DNA from: CAVURW01 sp963743595
GTDB taxonomy: Bacteria; Verrucomicrobiota; Verrucomicrobiia; Methylacidiphilales; UBA1321
Length of the DNA: 26,450 bases
Assembly (NCBI GenBank): GCA_963743595.1
Contig: CAVURW010000100.1
Location: forward strand, 1 to 26,450
Reading direction: 5' to 3'
Translations under genes and position numbers: made by a program
The notes under the pieces: model-generated
What the model was told of the DNA's origin: nothing
The model's database searches: none
The model's input: the letters and a program-made list of their open reading frames with translations, nothing else
In this document: positions 16,680 through 23,583 of the stretch, piece by piece
Numbering within the stretch: the stretch's first letter is position 1
Layout of the letters: the number at the start of each line of letters is the position of its first letter

Positions 16680-19100
16680 TCACTTCACCATCGTTACCGT
16701 CACGGTGCGCGAATCGGCTCGGCCCTTGTCATCCACGGCGCGGATGGTGTGCGTGCCCGAGTGCGGCGACCATGCCAGCGGCGTCGATCCGGCAGAGATC
16801 CCCACACAGGCGGCATCGACGAACCAGTGAATCGTTTCGCTGCTCGATTCCGCACTGGCCTGCAAATTGATCACCTCTGCATCCGGATCACTCAAGCGAA
16901 TGTGGTAGGTCAGTCCCGCCGAGGGCTTCAGAATGCGCGGGCCATGCGCAGAGGCGGTGGCGTGCGATTGCTGGCTCGCGTAGCTCTCGATCAGCGGTGC
17001 AGGTGGCGCGTGCGAAATGCCCGCCAGCGTGAAGAGCCGCGAGAGATCCGAGGGCCAAAATTCCTCCACCACCTGGTGCGCCGAAGTCGTATCGGGCGGA
17101 AAATTCGGCCAACGCTTCCCCGTCTTATTATCGATCCACACGCGACGATGAACGTCGCACGGTGTGATCGGCGAAACGCCTGGAATGAACCAGCCCATGG
17201 TGGTGTGAATGCAGGCGTTTGTCGCCAGAGCACCGGAATCGGCGCACAGCCGGACCTTACGGATCTTCAGGGTGGGCGCGGGCGTGAAACACGTGCTTTG
17301 GGGATCGGTGATCGGCTTGGTGGCGCGAAGGGCGTCGATGATTGAAAACGCCAGCGGCGCGGCGGAGGCACGACCTACGAACATCGGGTTGGGCGTGCCA
17401 TCGAAATTCCCGACCCAAACGACCATGACATAATGATCAAAAATGGCTGCGGTCCAGGCATCGCGAAAGGAGAACGAGGTGCCGGTTTTCCATGCGACCG
17501 GGCCATCGTGTGTGATCATGCCGGAGGCGTCGGTCGCACCGGGCCGATGTGCGGTGGAGAGCATGTCTAGGATGAGGTAGCTCGCCTCTGGAGAGAAGAG
17601 CCGGATCGGTTGACTCGCCACAAACGCGCTGGCGGGCGGGGGATCCGCCGTGTACCGGAGCGGCTGGTAGAGCCCGCCGTTAGCGAGCGACGCATAGAGC
17701 TGGGCCACGTGTACCGGGGAGATTTCTGCACTGCCCAGCGCGATGGTGAGTCCGTAATGCTTCTCCGGCCCCAGACCCGGCAGGCCGGTGGTGCGCAGAA
17801 GTGCGTAGAGATTCTTACCGGGAGCGAGCCGCGATTCTAATTCGACAGCGGGCACGTTTCGGCTCTCAACCAGTGCCTTTGTCGCCGAGATCGGCCCCAT
17901 GAACCCGCGATCGAAATTCTCCGGGTCGTATCCATTAAAGCTCACCGGTTCGTCCTTCAGCAGCGAGTTGGGATGAATGAGCCCCTGATCCAGCGCCAGG
18001 GCGTAGATAAACGGCTTCAGCGCGGAGCCGGGCGAGCGGAGCATGTGCAGCCCATTCACCTGACCTTGAATCGCTTTATCTTTGTAATTTGCCGAACCGA
18101 CCGCCGCGCGGACTTCCATGGTGTGATAATCGACCAAGAGTACGCAGGCGTTTTTCACACCCTTTTCGGCCTTCTGCTGAATGAATGTGTGGAGCACGCG
18201 CTCGACGAGATTTTGCGTCGGCCTATCAATCGCAAGCCGCGTCTCCTCCGCCGGACGATCCGTCTCCTGAATGAGCTGATCGATGAGGTGCGGCACGCGG
18301 AACGGCAAGTCAGCGGTCGGATGGATGGTGATCGGCATGGCCACGATTCCGGGCAGTCGCTCATCTTCCGGGTGCATGATCATCCATTGGGAGAGCAAAA
18401 CTTGGCGGGCGCGGTTCAGCGCTTCATTGACCGGGTGGCTCGGGGAATGATGCCCAGGCGCGCGGCGTGCGGGGCTCTGTGGAATTACGGCGAGCGTGAT
18501 GGCTTGATCGGCGGTCAGGTCGGCGGGAGATGTGTGGAAATAGATGCGCGAGGCTGCTCCCACGCCCTCGATATTGCGACCGTACGGCGCGAGATTCAGG
18601 TACGCCTGCAAGATCTCTCGCTTGGAGCAATGGATTTCCATGTGTAGCGCCACGAGGATCTGCGCGATTTTACCGGGAATCGTCTTCGTATTGAGCCCGT
18701 AATGGAGTCGAACCAGCTGCATGGTGATCGTCGAAGCACCGATATGCGGGCCCAGCCCGGAAGCGGCGTACCAGGTGGCTTTGCTGAGAGCAACGGGGTT
18801 CACGCCGAAGTGTTGGAGGAAGTGGCGGTCTTCATGGACCAGCGTCATCTCGACCATGACTGGCGAGATCTTCTCGAGCGGGACAAAGATTCGGAAGCGA
18901 TCGTCCGAGGCAAGACCGAGCCGGAGGAGTTGGTTCTGACGATCTGTGTAGGCGGGCGAAAACGGTGTTGTGCCCAGGAGATCGGGGCCGGGAATGGCTT
19001 CCAGAAGAGCGAGTGAGGCGGTGATGAAAAAGAAAAAGAGCCGGAGCGCCCCGCGAATGTAGGGGTTGCGTAGAAGTGTGAGAAGGCGAGAAAAACGCAC
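16680..19100 (-). CDS. pbpC: Penicillin-binding protein 1C, bifunctional peptidoglycan synthase
   Basis: 806 residues from GTG 19100, chosen because AGGAA lies nine bases upstream. One N-terminal membrane anchor (RLFFFFITASLALLEAI) is followed by the GT51 glycosyltransferase domain at ~60-250: EDRHFLQHFGVNP with the catalytic Glu, GASTITMQLVR, and KREILQAYLNLAPYG. The transpeptidase domain follows: SPGSALKP holds the active-site Ser of SxxK, SRN is the second motif, and WKTGTSFSF the KTG. The C-terminus carries the BiPBP_C-type beta domain of PBP1C (LSDPDAEVINLQASAESSS and HTIRAVDDKGRA). It polymerises and cross-links glycan strands at the inner membrane. The alpha-2-macroglobulin gene that often accompanies pbpC is not in this window. 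The gene is convergent with the DHPS-like gene, and its upstream side carries repeat copy B. Confidence 0.95.
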   Translation of the reverse strand: MRFSRLLTLLRNPYIRGALRLFFFFITASLALLEAIPGPDLLGTTPFSPAYTDRQNQLLRLGLASDDRFRIFVPLEKISPVMVEMTLVHEDRHFLQHFGVNPVALSKATWYAASGLGPHIGASTITMQLVRLHYGLNTKTIPGKIAQILVALHMEIHCSKREILQAYLNLAPYGRNIEGVGAASRIYFHTSPADLTADQAITLAVIPQSPARRAPGHHSPSHPVNEALNRARQVLLSQWMIMHPEDERLPGIVAMPITIHPTADLPFRVPHLIDQLIQETDRPAEETRLAIDRPTQNLVERVLHTFIQQKAEKGVKNACVLLVDYHTMEVRAAVGSANYKDKAIQGQVNGLHMLRSPGSALKPFIYALALDQGLIHPNSLLKDEPVSFNGYDPENFDRGFMGPISATKALVESRNVPAVELESRLAPGKNLYALLRTTGLPGLGPEKHYGLTIALGSAEISPVHVAQLYASLANGGLYQPLRYTADPPPASAFVASQPIRLFSPEASYLILDMLSTAHRPGATDASGMITHDGPVAWKTGTSFSFRDAWTAAIFDHYVMVVWVGNFDGTPNPMFVGRASAAPLAFSIIDALRATKPITDPQSTCFTPAPTLKIRKVRLCADSGALATNACIHTTMGWFIPGVSPITPCDVHRRVWIDNKTGKRWPNFPPDTTSAHQVVEEFWPSDLSRLFTLAGISHAPPAPLIESYASQQSHATASAHGPRILKPSAGLTYHIRLSDPDAEVINLQASAESSSETIHWFVDAACVGISAGSTPLAWSPHSGTHTIRAVDDKGRADSRTVTVTMVK

Positions 19101-19151
19101 GGCGCTGGGTTCCTACAAAGAGTATCGCAGGAGGGCACCTCTTTCGTACAG

Positions 19152-19368
19152 TCCAGTGTGACGCTAGACCCAATGGCGCCTTTCGCCTTCAAAATGCCTT
19201 TTGTCTCTAGGCCCGAAGCGTCGGCTTTAATGTAGCCCAGTCCAAGGAGCGTAGCGACGCACGCCTGGGTATCGTCAAAAGAGCGTTTGCGGGCTGTAAG
19301 CTCGCGTCAAATTGTTTGATGGCGAACCTTTGTTCGAGCCGGATTGATTTGCCGAAACTCTATAGCTG
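19152..19368 (+). repeat. Interspersed mosaic repeat, copy B
   Basis: Plus-strand copy of the element also present inverted at 15160-15392. It begins with a decayed version of the terminal hairpin (ccagtgtgacgctag), then ggcgcctttcg, aggcccgaag, and the conserved block 19286-19335. The two copies bracket the DHPS-like gene and pbpC. Distances between blocks differ, so they are old copies and not a recent duplication. Confidence 0.8.
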
Positions 19369-19369
19369 C

Positions 19370-19383
19370 GGAGACGCGTCTCC
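19370..19383. repeat. 14-nt palindrome at the end of copy B
   Basis: GGAGACGCGTCTCC is self-complementary; flanking gctgc and agc extend it imperfectly. Copy A has a comparable hairpin (gcggactttcagcccgc, reverse complement of 15129-15145) at the same relative place, so the position but not the sequence of the stem is conserved. Confidence 0.65.
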
Positions 19384-19478
19384 AGCCCGCCTTCGGTCGG
19401 TCTACGCCCGAAATCAACGCATTGCAACCACAAGCACTTACGTTGGGAAGCACACAAATAGGCACACAAGATTTGAGG

Positions 19479-19577
19479 TGTCCCGATCTGGCCAAAGTTG
19501 TCAAAGCATGGCCCACATTGTCCTCTCCCCTAAAGGCGGCCGTTTTGGTCATGATTGGAACTCAATACGCGGATTAG
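19479..19577 (+). pseudogene. Probable gene remnant, integrase-region-type tail
   Basis: One frame reads CPDLAKVVKAWPTLSSPL followed by KAAVLVMIG and a stop at 19575-19577. The pattern DLAxVVxAWPxLxxPxxAAxLxMxx is one I associate with the C-terminus of small proteins next to integrases in Verrucomicrobia and Planctomycetes. The sequence 5' of it in this frame is repeat DNA and not protein-like. If correct, it marks the scar of a second, lost integrated element. The identification rests on memory of the motif and is weak. Confidence 0.35.
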
Positions 19578-19735
19578 TGTTATGAAAATCAGGAACTGAC
19601 ACCACGCCAGAAAGGTTTAGCTGTGACAGGTCATGACACGGAATGCTCCAAAGGCAGCGCGGTCTTGTGATCTAATTGATAATCAGGGGTTTACAGAGAG
19701 ACAAACTAGCAAATCCGACGCTAGAAATCAACTAG

Positions 19736-19755
19736 TGTTCACTACTCCAGTACTA
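19736..19755 (+). repeat. Candidate att-like site, near-copy of 4421-4440
   Basis: 17 of 20 bases match the site upstream of the integrase, in direct orientation. The surrounding ctagtgttcactac has a small dyad (TAGTG-tt-CACTA), as expected for a tyrosine-recombinase core. It lies about 160 bp after the integrase-tail-like remnant. An attachment-site role is inferred and not shown. Confidence 0.3.
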
Positions 19756-19817
19756 TTTTAGGCCCTCTTTTAGGTGGATCGATATCACACCCATAAATTC
19801 TAGGGGTTGGATTATTT

Positions 19818-19991
19818 TCACCAAGTTCTGCGAACCTGAAAATCGCACTCCTCATAAACACTCCAGACATCATCGAATCGCGCTTGAGACATCCCAACGT
19901 CCCTAAAAAGGGAACGATTCATCGCGACATTAATGAACTCGGAATCGTCTATATTTTGATTCTCACAGCGGTGCTTACCCGATTGGATCAT
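19818..19991 (-). CDS. 57-residue pentapeptide-repeat-like mini-protein
   Basis: Small frame from ATG 19991 to the stop at 19818, 26 bp after the MMPL transporter stop and on the same strand. From residue 16 it shows five-residue periodicity: Phe19, Met24, Phe29, Met34, Phe39, Val44, with Val at 22, 32 and 42, as in DSEFINVAMNRSLFRDVGMS. This is the pattern of pentapeptide-repeat right-handed helices, although it has only about six coils and canonical proteins have many more. The frame is short enough that annotation pipelines may omit it. Its place directly after the MMPL gene suggests co-transcription. It could also be a truncated relic of a longer repeat protein. Confidence 0.55.
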   Translation of the reverse strand: MIQSGKHRCENQNIDDSEFINVAMNRSLFRDVGMSQARFDDVWSVYEECDFQVRRTW

Positions 19992-20017
19992 GCCCGATTC
20001 GAACCACTTGGCACTGA

Positions 20018-22216
20018 TTACGAACGACGCCGATTGGCTTTCGAGAAGCGTGGCCACCAGAAATTCCACCGCCCCATGAGCACCATGGCACTGGGCACGC
20101 ACAGTAATCGTATCACCGTCGCATCTAAAAAGACGGCTAAACTCAGCCCCAGTCCGAGCTGCTGCGTCTCCACAATTCCGGCGAACGCAAAGCTCATGAA
20201 CACCGAGATCATGATCAGAGCGGCTGACGTGATGATTCCCGAGGTTTGTTTCAACCCCACCTGAATCGCAATGTAGATATCGTGGCTATCGAGCCAAATC
20301 TCACGAACCGATGCTAAAATGAAGACCTCATAATCCATCGAGAGACCGAATAAGGCGCAGAAGCAAATCACCAGGACAAAGCTATTGATTCCGCCGGCAT
20401 TTGGGATCTGCGTGATCCAATGGCCGAGGTGCGTTTGATAACAGAAAACGAGAAAACCGTAGGAGGCGAGCACGCAGAGGAGATTCAGCGCGATCGCTTT
20501 CAGCGGCACGAAGATGGAGCGCATGAAAATCACCAGGAGGACAAACGTGGTTAAGAGCGTCGCGGCGACCACAAAGGGCAAGGACCGTAAGATCACGCGG
20601 TCGGTCTCCAGAGTCAGCGACGGCAAGCCGCCCAGGTAATACTTTGTGCCCTCCGGATGCAGTGTCTGCTCTTCCATCAATATGGATTGTACCTTATCGA
20701 GCCATTTTCGTGCGGCGATGCTTTCAGGATCGATTCGACATAAAACCAAAATAAGCTCCTCGGTGGCATCTTTGTTATTGGTAAGAAATCCCATTCGCTG
20801 CTGTTGCTGGTGGCGCGTGCCCACGGCTTCCTCCACGGAGATCACATCGAGGGTGTCTTGAAGATTTTTCAGCTTATCGATGAGAGTCTTTTCGTTGTTC
20901 AGCTCACCCACGCCCATCCACTGATCACTCGTATGCTTCGCAAAAATAACGGTCGGCATCAGCCAACCGGTGCCGAAATGTGCATTCAGACTCTCGTACC
21001 CCATCCTCGCCTCCATTTGGCCGGGAAGATTCGTCACTTTAATAGCACCCACCTCCAGTTTTAGGACCGGCAAGGCCATTAAATCGAGTAGAACCAAGCC
21101 GGAGATAAAACAGATCCAGGGTCGACGAATCACGAACTTACTCCACCACGTGGCGAGGTCCCCCAACTTATCTTCGCACGTGATCAACCGAACTCGCCCC
21201 CATTCCAGACGGCGGCCCAGCAGCAGCAAGATCGCGGGCAAAAGCGAGAGCGTGGCCGCCGCGACGCTGGCAACGACAAAAACGCCCGCAAGTGCGATGG
21301 AGGTGAAGCACTCCATAGGAATGAGGAGTAGCGAGAAAAATCCACTCATCACCAGAACAGCGGAGGCCAGAACGGTTCGCCCGGCGGTAGCAGCGGTAAT
21401 TCGTATTGCTTCTTGGGTTGTCGTGATTGCCCGCTCCCTCCGATATCGGGCCAAATAAATCAGGCAATAATCGATTCCCACGCCGAGGCCGAGCATCGTG
21501 ACAAGATTCGGCACAAAGAACGTCATCGTCATCAAGTGCGTTAATTTTCGCAGGATACCGAGCGTCAATATGACTCCGAGTGAGGCGACCATGATCGGCA
21601 GGACGGCGGCCACTGCCGAGCGGAATACAATTAGCAAAATGAACAGCGTGATCGGCAACGCGATCCATTCCGCCTGCCGCAGCGCGTTCGTCGAGGCCAG
21701 GTTCAAGTCGATAAACACGGCCGGCCCGCCGGTGACGTAGGGTCGGTGAGCTCCGTGAAACTCAATTCCATCTAAAACCGCGCGAATCGGCTCAATACGC
21801 TTCTCGGCCTCGGCATAATTCTGGGCATTCAGTGCGATGAAAGCAGCGTGCCAGCCTGGCTCCGATTTATGTTCGACAAGATCGTTGCAATCCGTGATCT
21901 GGGAGACGCCTTCGTACGAACGGAGCTTCTCTTGAATCTCCTGCCATTTCGCGTCGGTCTCTTCGGTTGGCCGGTCGCTTCCATCCCACACCACGGCAGT
22001 CGGAAACGCTAAAGCCGTGGTAAAATGATCTACGAGCACAGAGCGGACGATCTCGGAGCTTCCGCGAATCGTGCCGGTTAACGTTCCATGCACTTCCTCA
22101 GAAAACCGCGCCGCACTGCCCACGAACACGATGAGAATCGAGCTCCACAGGATGATCCAGGCGATGGCGCGCCTTCGCGAAAAAAGTCGATGTACCGGTA
22201 GTCGTGCCTGATTCAT
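20018..22216 (-). CDS. MMPL/RND-family transporter
   Basis: Inner-membrane transporter of 732 residues. I prefer ATG 22216 (MNQARLPVHRLFSRRRAIA), 38 bp after the upstream gene; the longer frame to 22321 overlaps that gene and adds only charged sequence. It has two repeats, each a TM helix, a periplasmic domain and a five- or six-helix bundle. The Asp-Tyr pairs typical of MMPL/HpnN/SecD-like proton relays are in GLGVGIDYCLIYLARYRRE and GLSMDYEVFILASVREIW. This size matches MMPL proteins that move lipids or other hydrophobic molecules out of the inner membrane, and is shorter than AcrB-type pumps (~1,030). No membrane-fusion or TolC partner is adjacent; instead a lipoprotein gene precedes it. 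The substrate is unknown. Confidence 0.9.
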   Translation of the reverse strand: MNQARLPVHRLFSRRRAIAWIILWSSILIVFVGSAARFSEEVHGTLTGTIRGSSEIVRSVLVDHFTTALAFPTAVVWDGSDRPTEETDAKWQEIQEKLRSYEGVSQITDCNDLVEHKSEPGWHAAFIALNAQNYAEAEKRIEPIRAVLDGIEFHGAHRPYVTGGPAVFIDLNLASTNALRQAEWIALPITLFILLIVFRSAVAAVLPIMVASLGVILTLGILRKLTHLMTMTFFVPNLVTMLGLGVGIDYCLIYLARYRRERAITTTQEAIRITAATAGRTVLASAVLVMSGFFSLLLIPMECFTSIALAGVFVVASVAAATLSLLPAILLLLGRRLEWGRVRLITCEDKLGDLATWWSKFVIRRPWICFISGLVLLDLMALPVLKLEVGAIKVTNLPGQMEARMGYESLNAHFGTGWLMPTVIFAKHTSDQWMGVGELNNEKTLIDKLKNLQDTLDVISVEEAVGTRHQQQQRMGFLTNNKDATEELILVLCRIDPESIAARKWLDKVQSILMEEQTLHPEGTKYYLGGLPSLTLETDRVILRSLPFVVAATLLTTFVLLVIFMRSIFVPLKAIALNLLCVLASYGFLVFCYQTHLGHWITQIPNAGGINSFVLVICFCALFGLSMDYEVFILASVREIWLDSHDIYIAIQVGLKQTSGIITSAALIMISVFMSFAFAGIVETQQLGLGLSLAVFLDATVIRLLCVPSAMVLMGRWNFWWPRFSKANRRRS

Positions 22217-22254
22217 GTTGAGTCTTACATGCTTGGGCTCAGAGCGGGGCGCGG

Positions 22255-22752
22255 TTACTTTTGTTTCCACTTGCCTTCTTTGTCCTGAATCCACTGACCA
22301 GGTAGTGCGCGATTTCGCCAAATATCTGCATAATCCACTTCTACTTTTTCAATGGTGTCGTTCGTTGATGCGGCCTTATTTGCGTAGAGGAGTGCACGGT
22401 CTGAGTTCTCGGCGTCGACTAATTTTCTAGCCCGATCCAGCACAGCGGGATCAGTCGGCTCCGGAGTGACGAGCTCCAGGTAGCCGATGTTATTCTCACC
22501 AGCAATCTTATCAGACTTGAGCTGGTTGATGTCAGGTAATCTTTGCCGACGATGCGCCGCCACCTCGATACTCAACTCCTCCGACTTATTTTGCGGTGCT
22601 TGCTGCTGGTAGATATCGAGCCGCACCGTCATATCGACCTTCAATGGGTCCGGCGTTAACACTTTCACAGAGGGCGTGCAACCGACCTCCGCCGTCACTG
22701 CGACGCAGATACACATGCCCCGAAGGCGAAGGCCCAAGGAATTCCAACCCAT
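22255..22752 (-). CDS. Lipoprotein combining YnbE-like and YdbL-like (DUF1318) regions
   Basis: 165 residues from ATG 22752; an in-frame GTG at 22782 is possible but adds sequence before the signal peptide. The signal (MCICVAVTAEVGC) places a lipidation Cys at residue 25, although Glu at -3 makes the lipobox atypical. After the Cys, SVKVLTPDPLKVDMTVRLDI resembles the short outer-membrane lipoprotein YnbE. The C-terminal half (RKLVDAENSDRALLYANKAA and ending GQWIQDKEGKWKQK) has the DUF1318/YdbL pattern. In enterobacteria these are separate partners of the AsmA-like phospholipid-transport protein YdbH; here they are fused and sit 38 bp upstream of an MMPL transporter on the same strand. The pairing suggests a role in envelope lipid traffic. 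Confidence 0.75.
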   Translation of the reverse strand: MGWNSLGLRLRGMCICVAVTAEVGCTPSVKVLTPDPLKVDMTVRLDIYQQQAPQNKSEELSIEVAAHRRQRLPDINQLKSDKIAGENNIGYLELVTPEPTDPAVLDRARKLVDAENSDRALLYANKAASTNDTIEKVEVDYADIWRNRALPGQWIQDKEGKWKQK

Positions 22753-22884
22753 CCTGTCAAAATACTCAAAGTTAGGTAGCACTAAAGAAAATTGTATCAG
22801 GGAAGCGCAGGCATAATCATTTACTCCTGTTTATGGATCGCGATTCGGATTGCTTCGCCCCTCGATCTGATCTTGGCTCATCAC

Positions 22885-23583
22885 ATGAGCTCCCACCCTC
22901 GCACCTTTTACTTCGCCGGAGAACTCTTTAGCGCCAAGCACCTGCTGGGCAATGCCGCCCTGGCACTGGAAATCGAACGCCTCTCTGAGGGTCGGTTCCT
23001 GCCGGTTCTCCCCCAGAGCCTACCGCAGGCGGGTGAGCATCCCCACGATATTCGCGATATGGACCTCTACGCCTGTCTCGATTGCGATATGGGGCTGTTT
23101 CATTACGACGGCACCGATCTCGATTCCGGGACCGTCGTCGAGTTTCTGTTCAATAAAGTGGCCGATATTCCCTCCGTTCTGCTTCGCACCGATTTCCGTA
23201 AAGGTGGCGATCAAGAAGGGCCGGGCGATCCCTGGAACCTCATGACCAGTTTCTTTCCTCGAACCGAGGTGGTAGTGCTCGATGCGATGGCCGTTTACCA
23301 GAAAGAGCTAGCGAGTCTTCGCCCCAAACCGTGGGCCGATGCGTGCACCCCTGCTCTTAGCTTAAAGGCCGCCGAGCTGATGACGCAAAACATCGCGCAA
23401 ACGGTCGTTGCTGCCCTGGATCGCGTCGCCGCGCAACCGCCCCTCTTGGACGGAAAATCCGCCGAAGACATTTACCGATGGCTGGCGAAATTCCCCAATT
23501 TCCGCGACGCCCCGCACGCTGTGGAGCGCCTTATGAAACGACTGGAAGCGCGGCGTGCAAAGGAGACGGAACTTGGGAGCTAA
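22885..23583 (+). CDS. Nucleoside 2-deoxyribosyltransferase-like protein
   Basis: 232 residues from ATG 22885; the frame extends upstream to 22792, but only this start gives the expected N-terminus SSHPRTFYFAGELFSAKHL. The family transfers 2-deoxyribose between bases or hydrolyses deoxynucleosides in the cytoplasm. Family marks are YFAGELF near residue 10 and CDMGLFHYDGTDLDSGTVVE at ~67-86, where DGTDxDSGTxxE holds the binding Asp residues and the catalytic Glu. IPSVLLRTDFR follows as usual. The last ~90 residues form a helical extension not needed for the fold. The gene overlaps the next gene by 11 nt, so translation is probably coupled. The ~130 bp upstream, shared with the divergent lipoprotein gene, should contain its promoter. 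Enzyme activity cannot be judged from sequence alone. Confidence 0.82.
   Translation: MSSHPRTFYFAGELFSAKHLLGNAALALEIERLSEGRFLPVLPQSLPQAGEHPHDIRDMDLYACLDCDMGLFHYDGTDLDSGTVVEFLFNKVADIPSVLLRTDFRKGGDQEGPGDPWNLMTSFFPRTEVVVLDAMAVYQKELASLRPKPWADACTPALSLKAAELMTQNIAQTVVAALDRVAAQPPLLDGKSAEDIYRWLAKFPNFRDAPHAVERLMKRLEARRAKETELGS

Larger units (their letters stand above)
19101..19817. other. Large intergenic region with repeat and relics
   Basis: About 700 bases between pbpC and the next minus-strand gene with no intact gene. It contains repeat copy B (19152-19368), a GGAGACGCGTCTCC palindrome (19370-19383), a probable peptide remnant (19479-19577) and a candidate recombination site (19736-19755). The part from 19578 to 19735 shows nothing I can identify. 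Confidence 0.6.

Noticed and set aside
19990..20015. tRNA T-loop-like sequence (ggttcgaatc on the minus strand)
   Set aside because: No acceptor, D or anticodon stems can be formed around it, and it overlaps the end of the MMPL frame.
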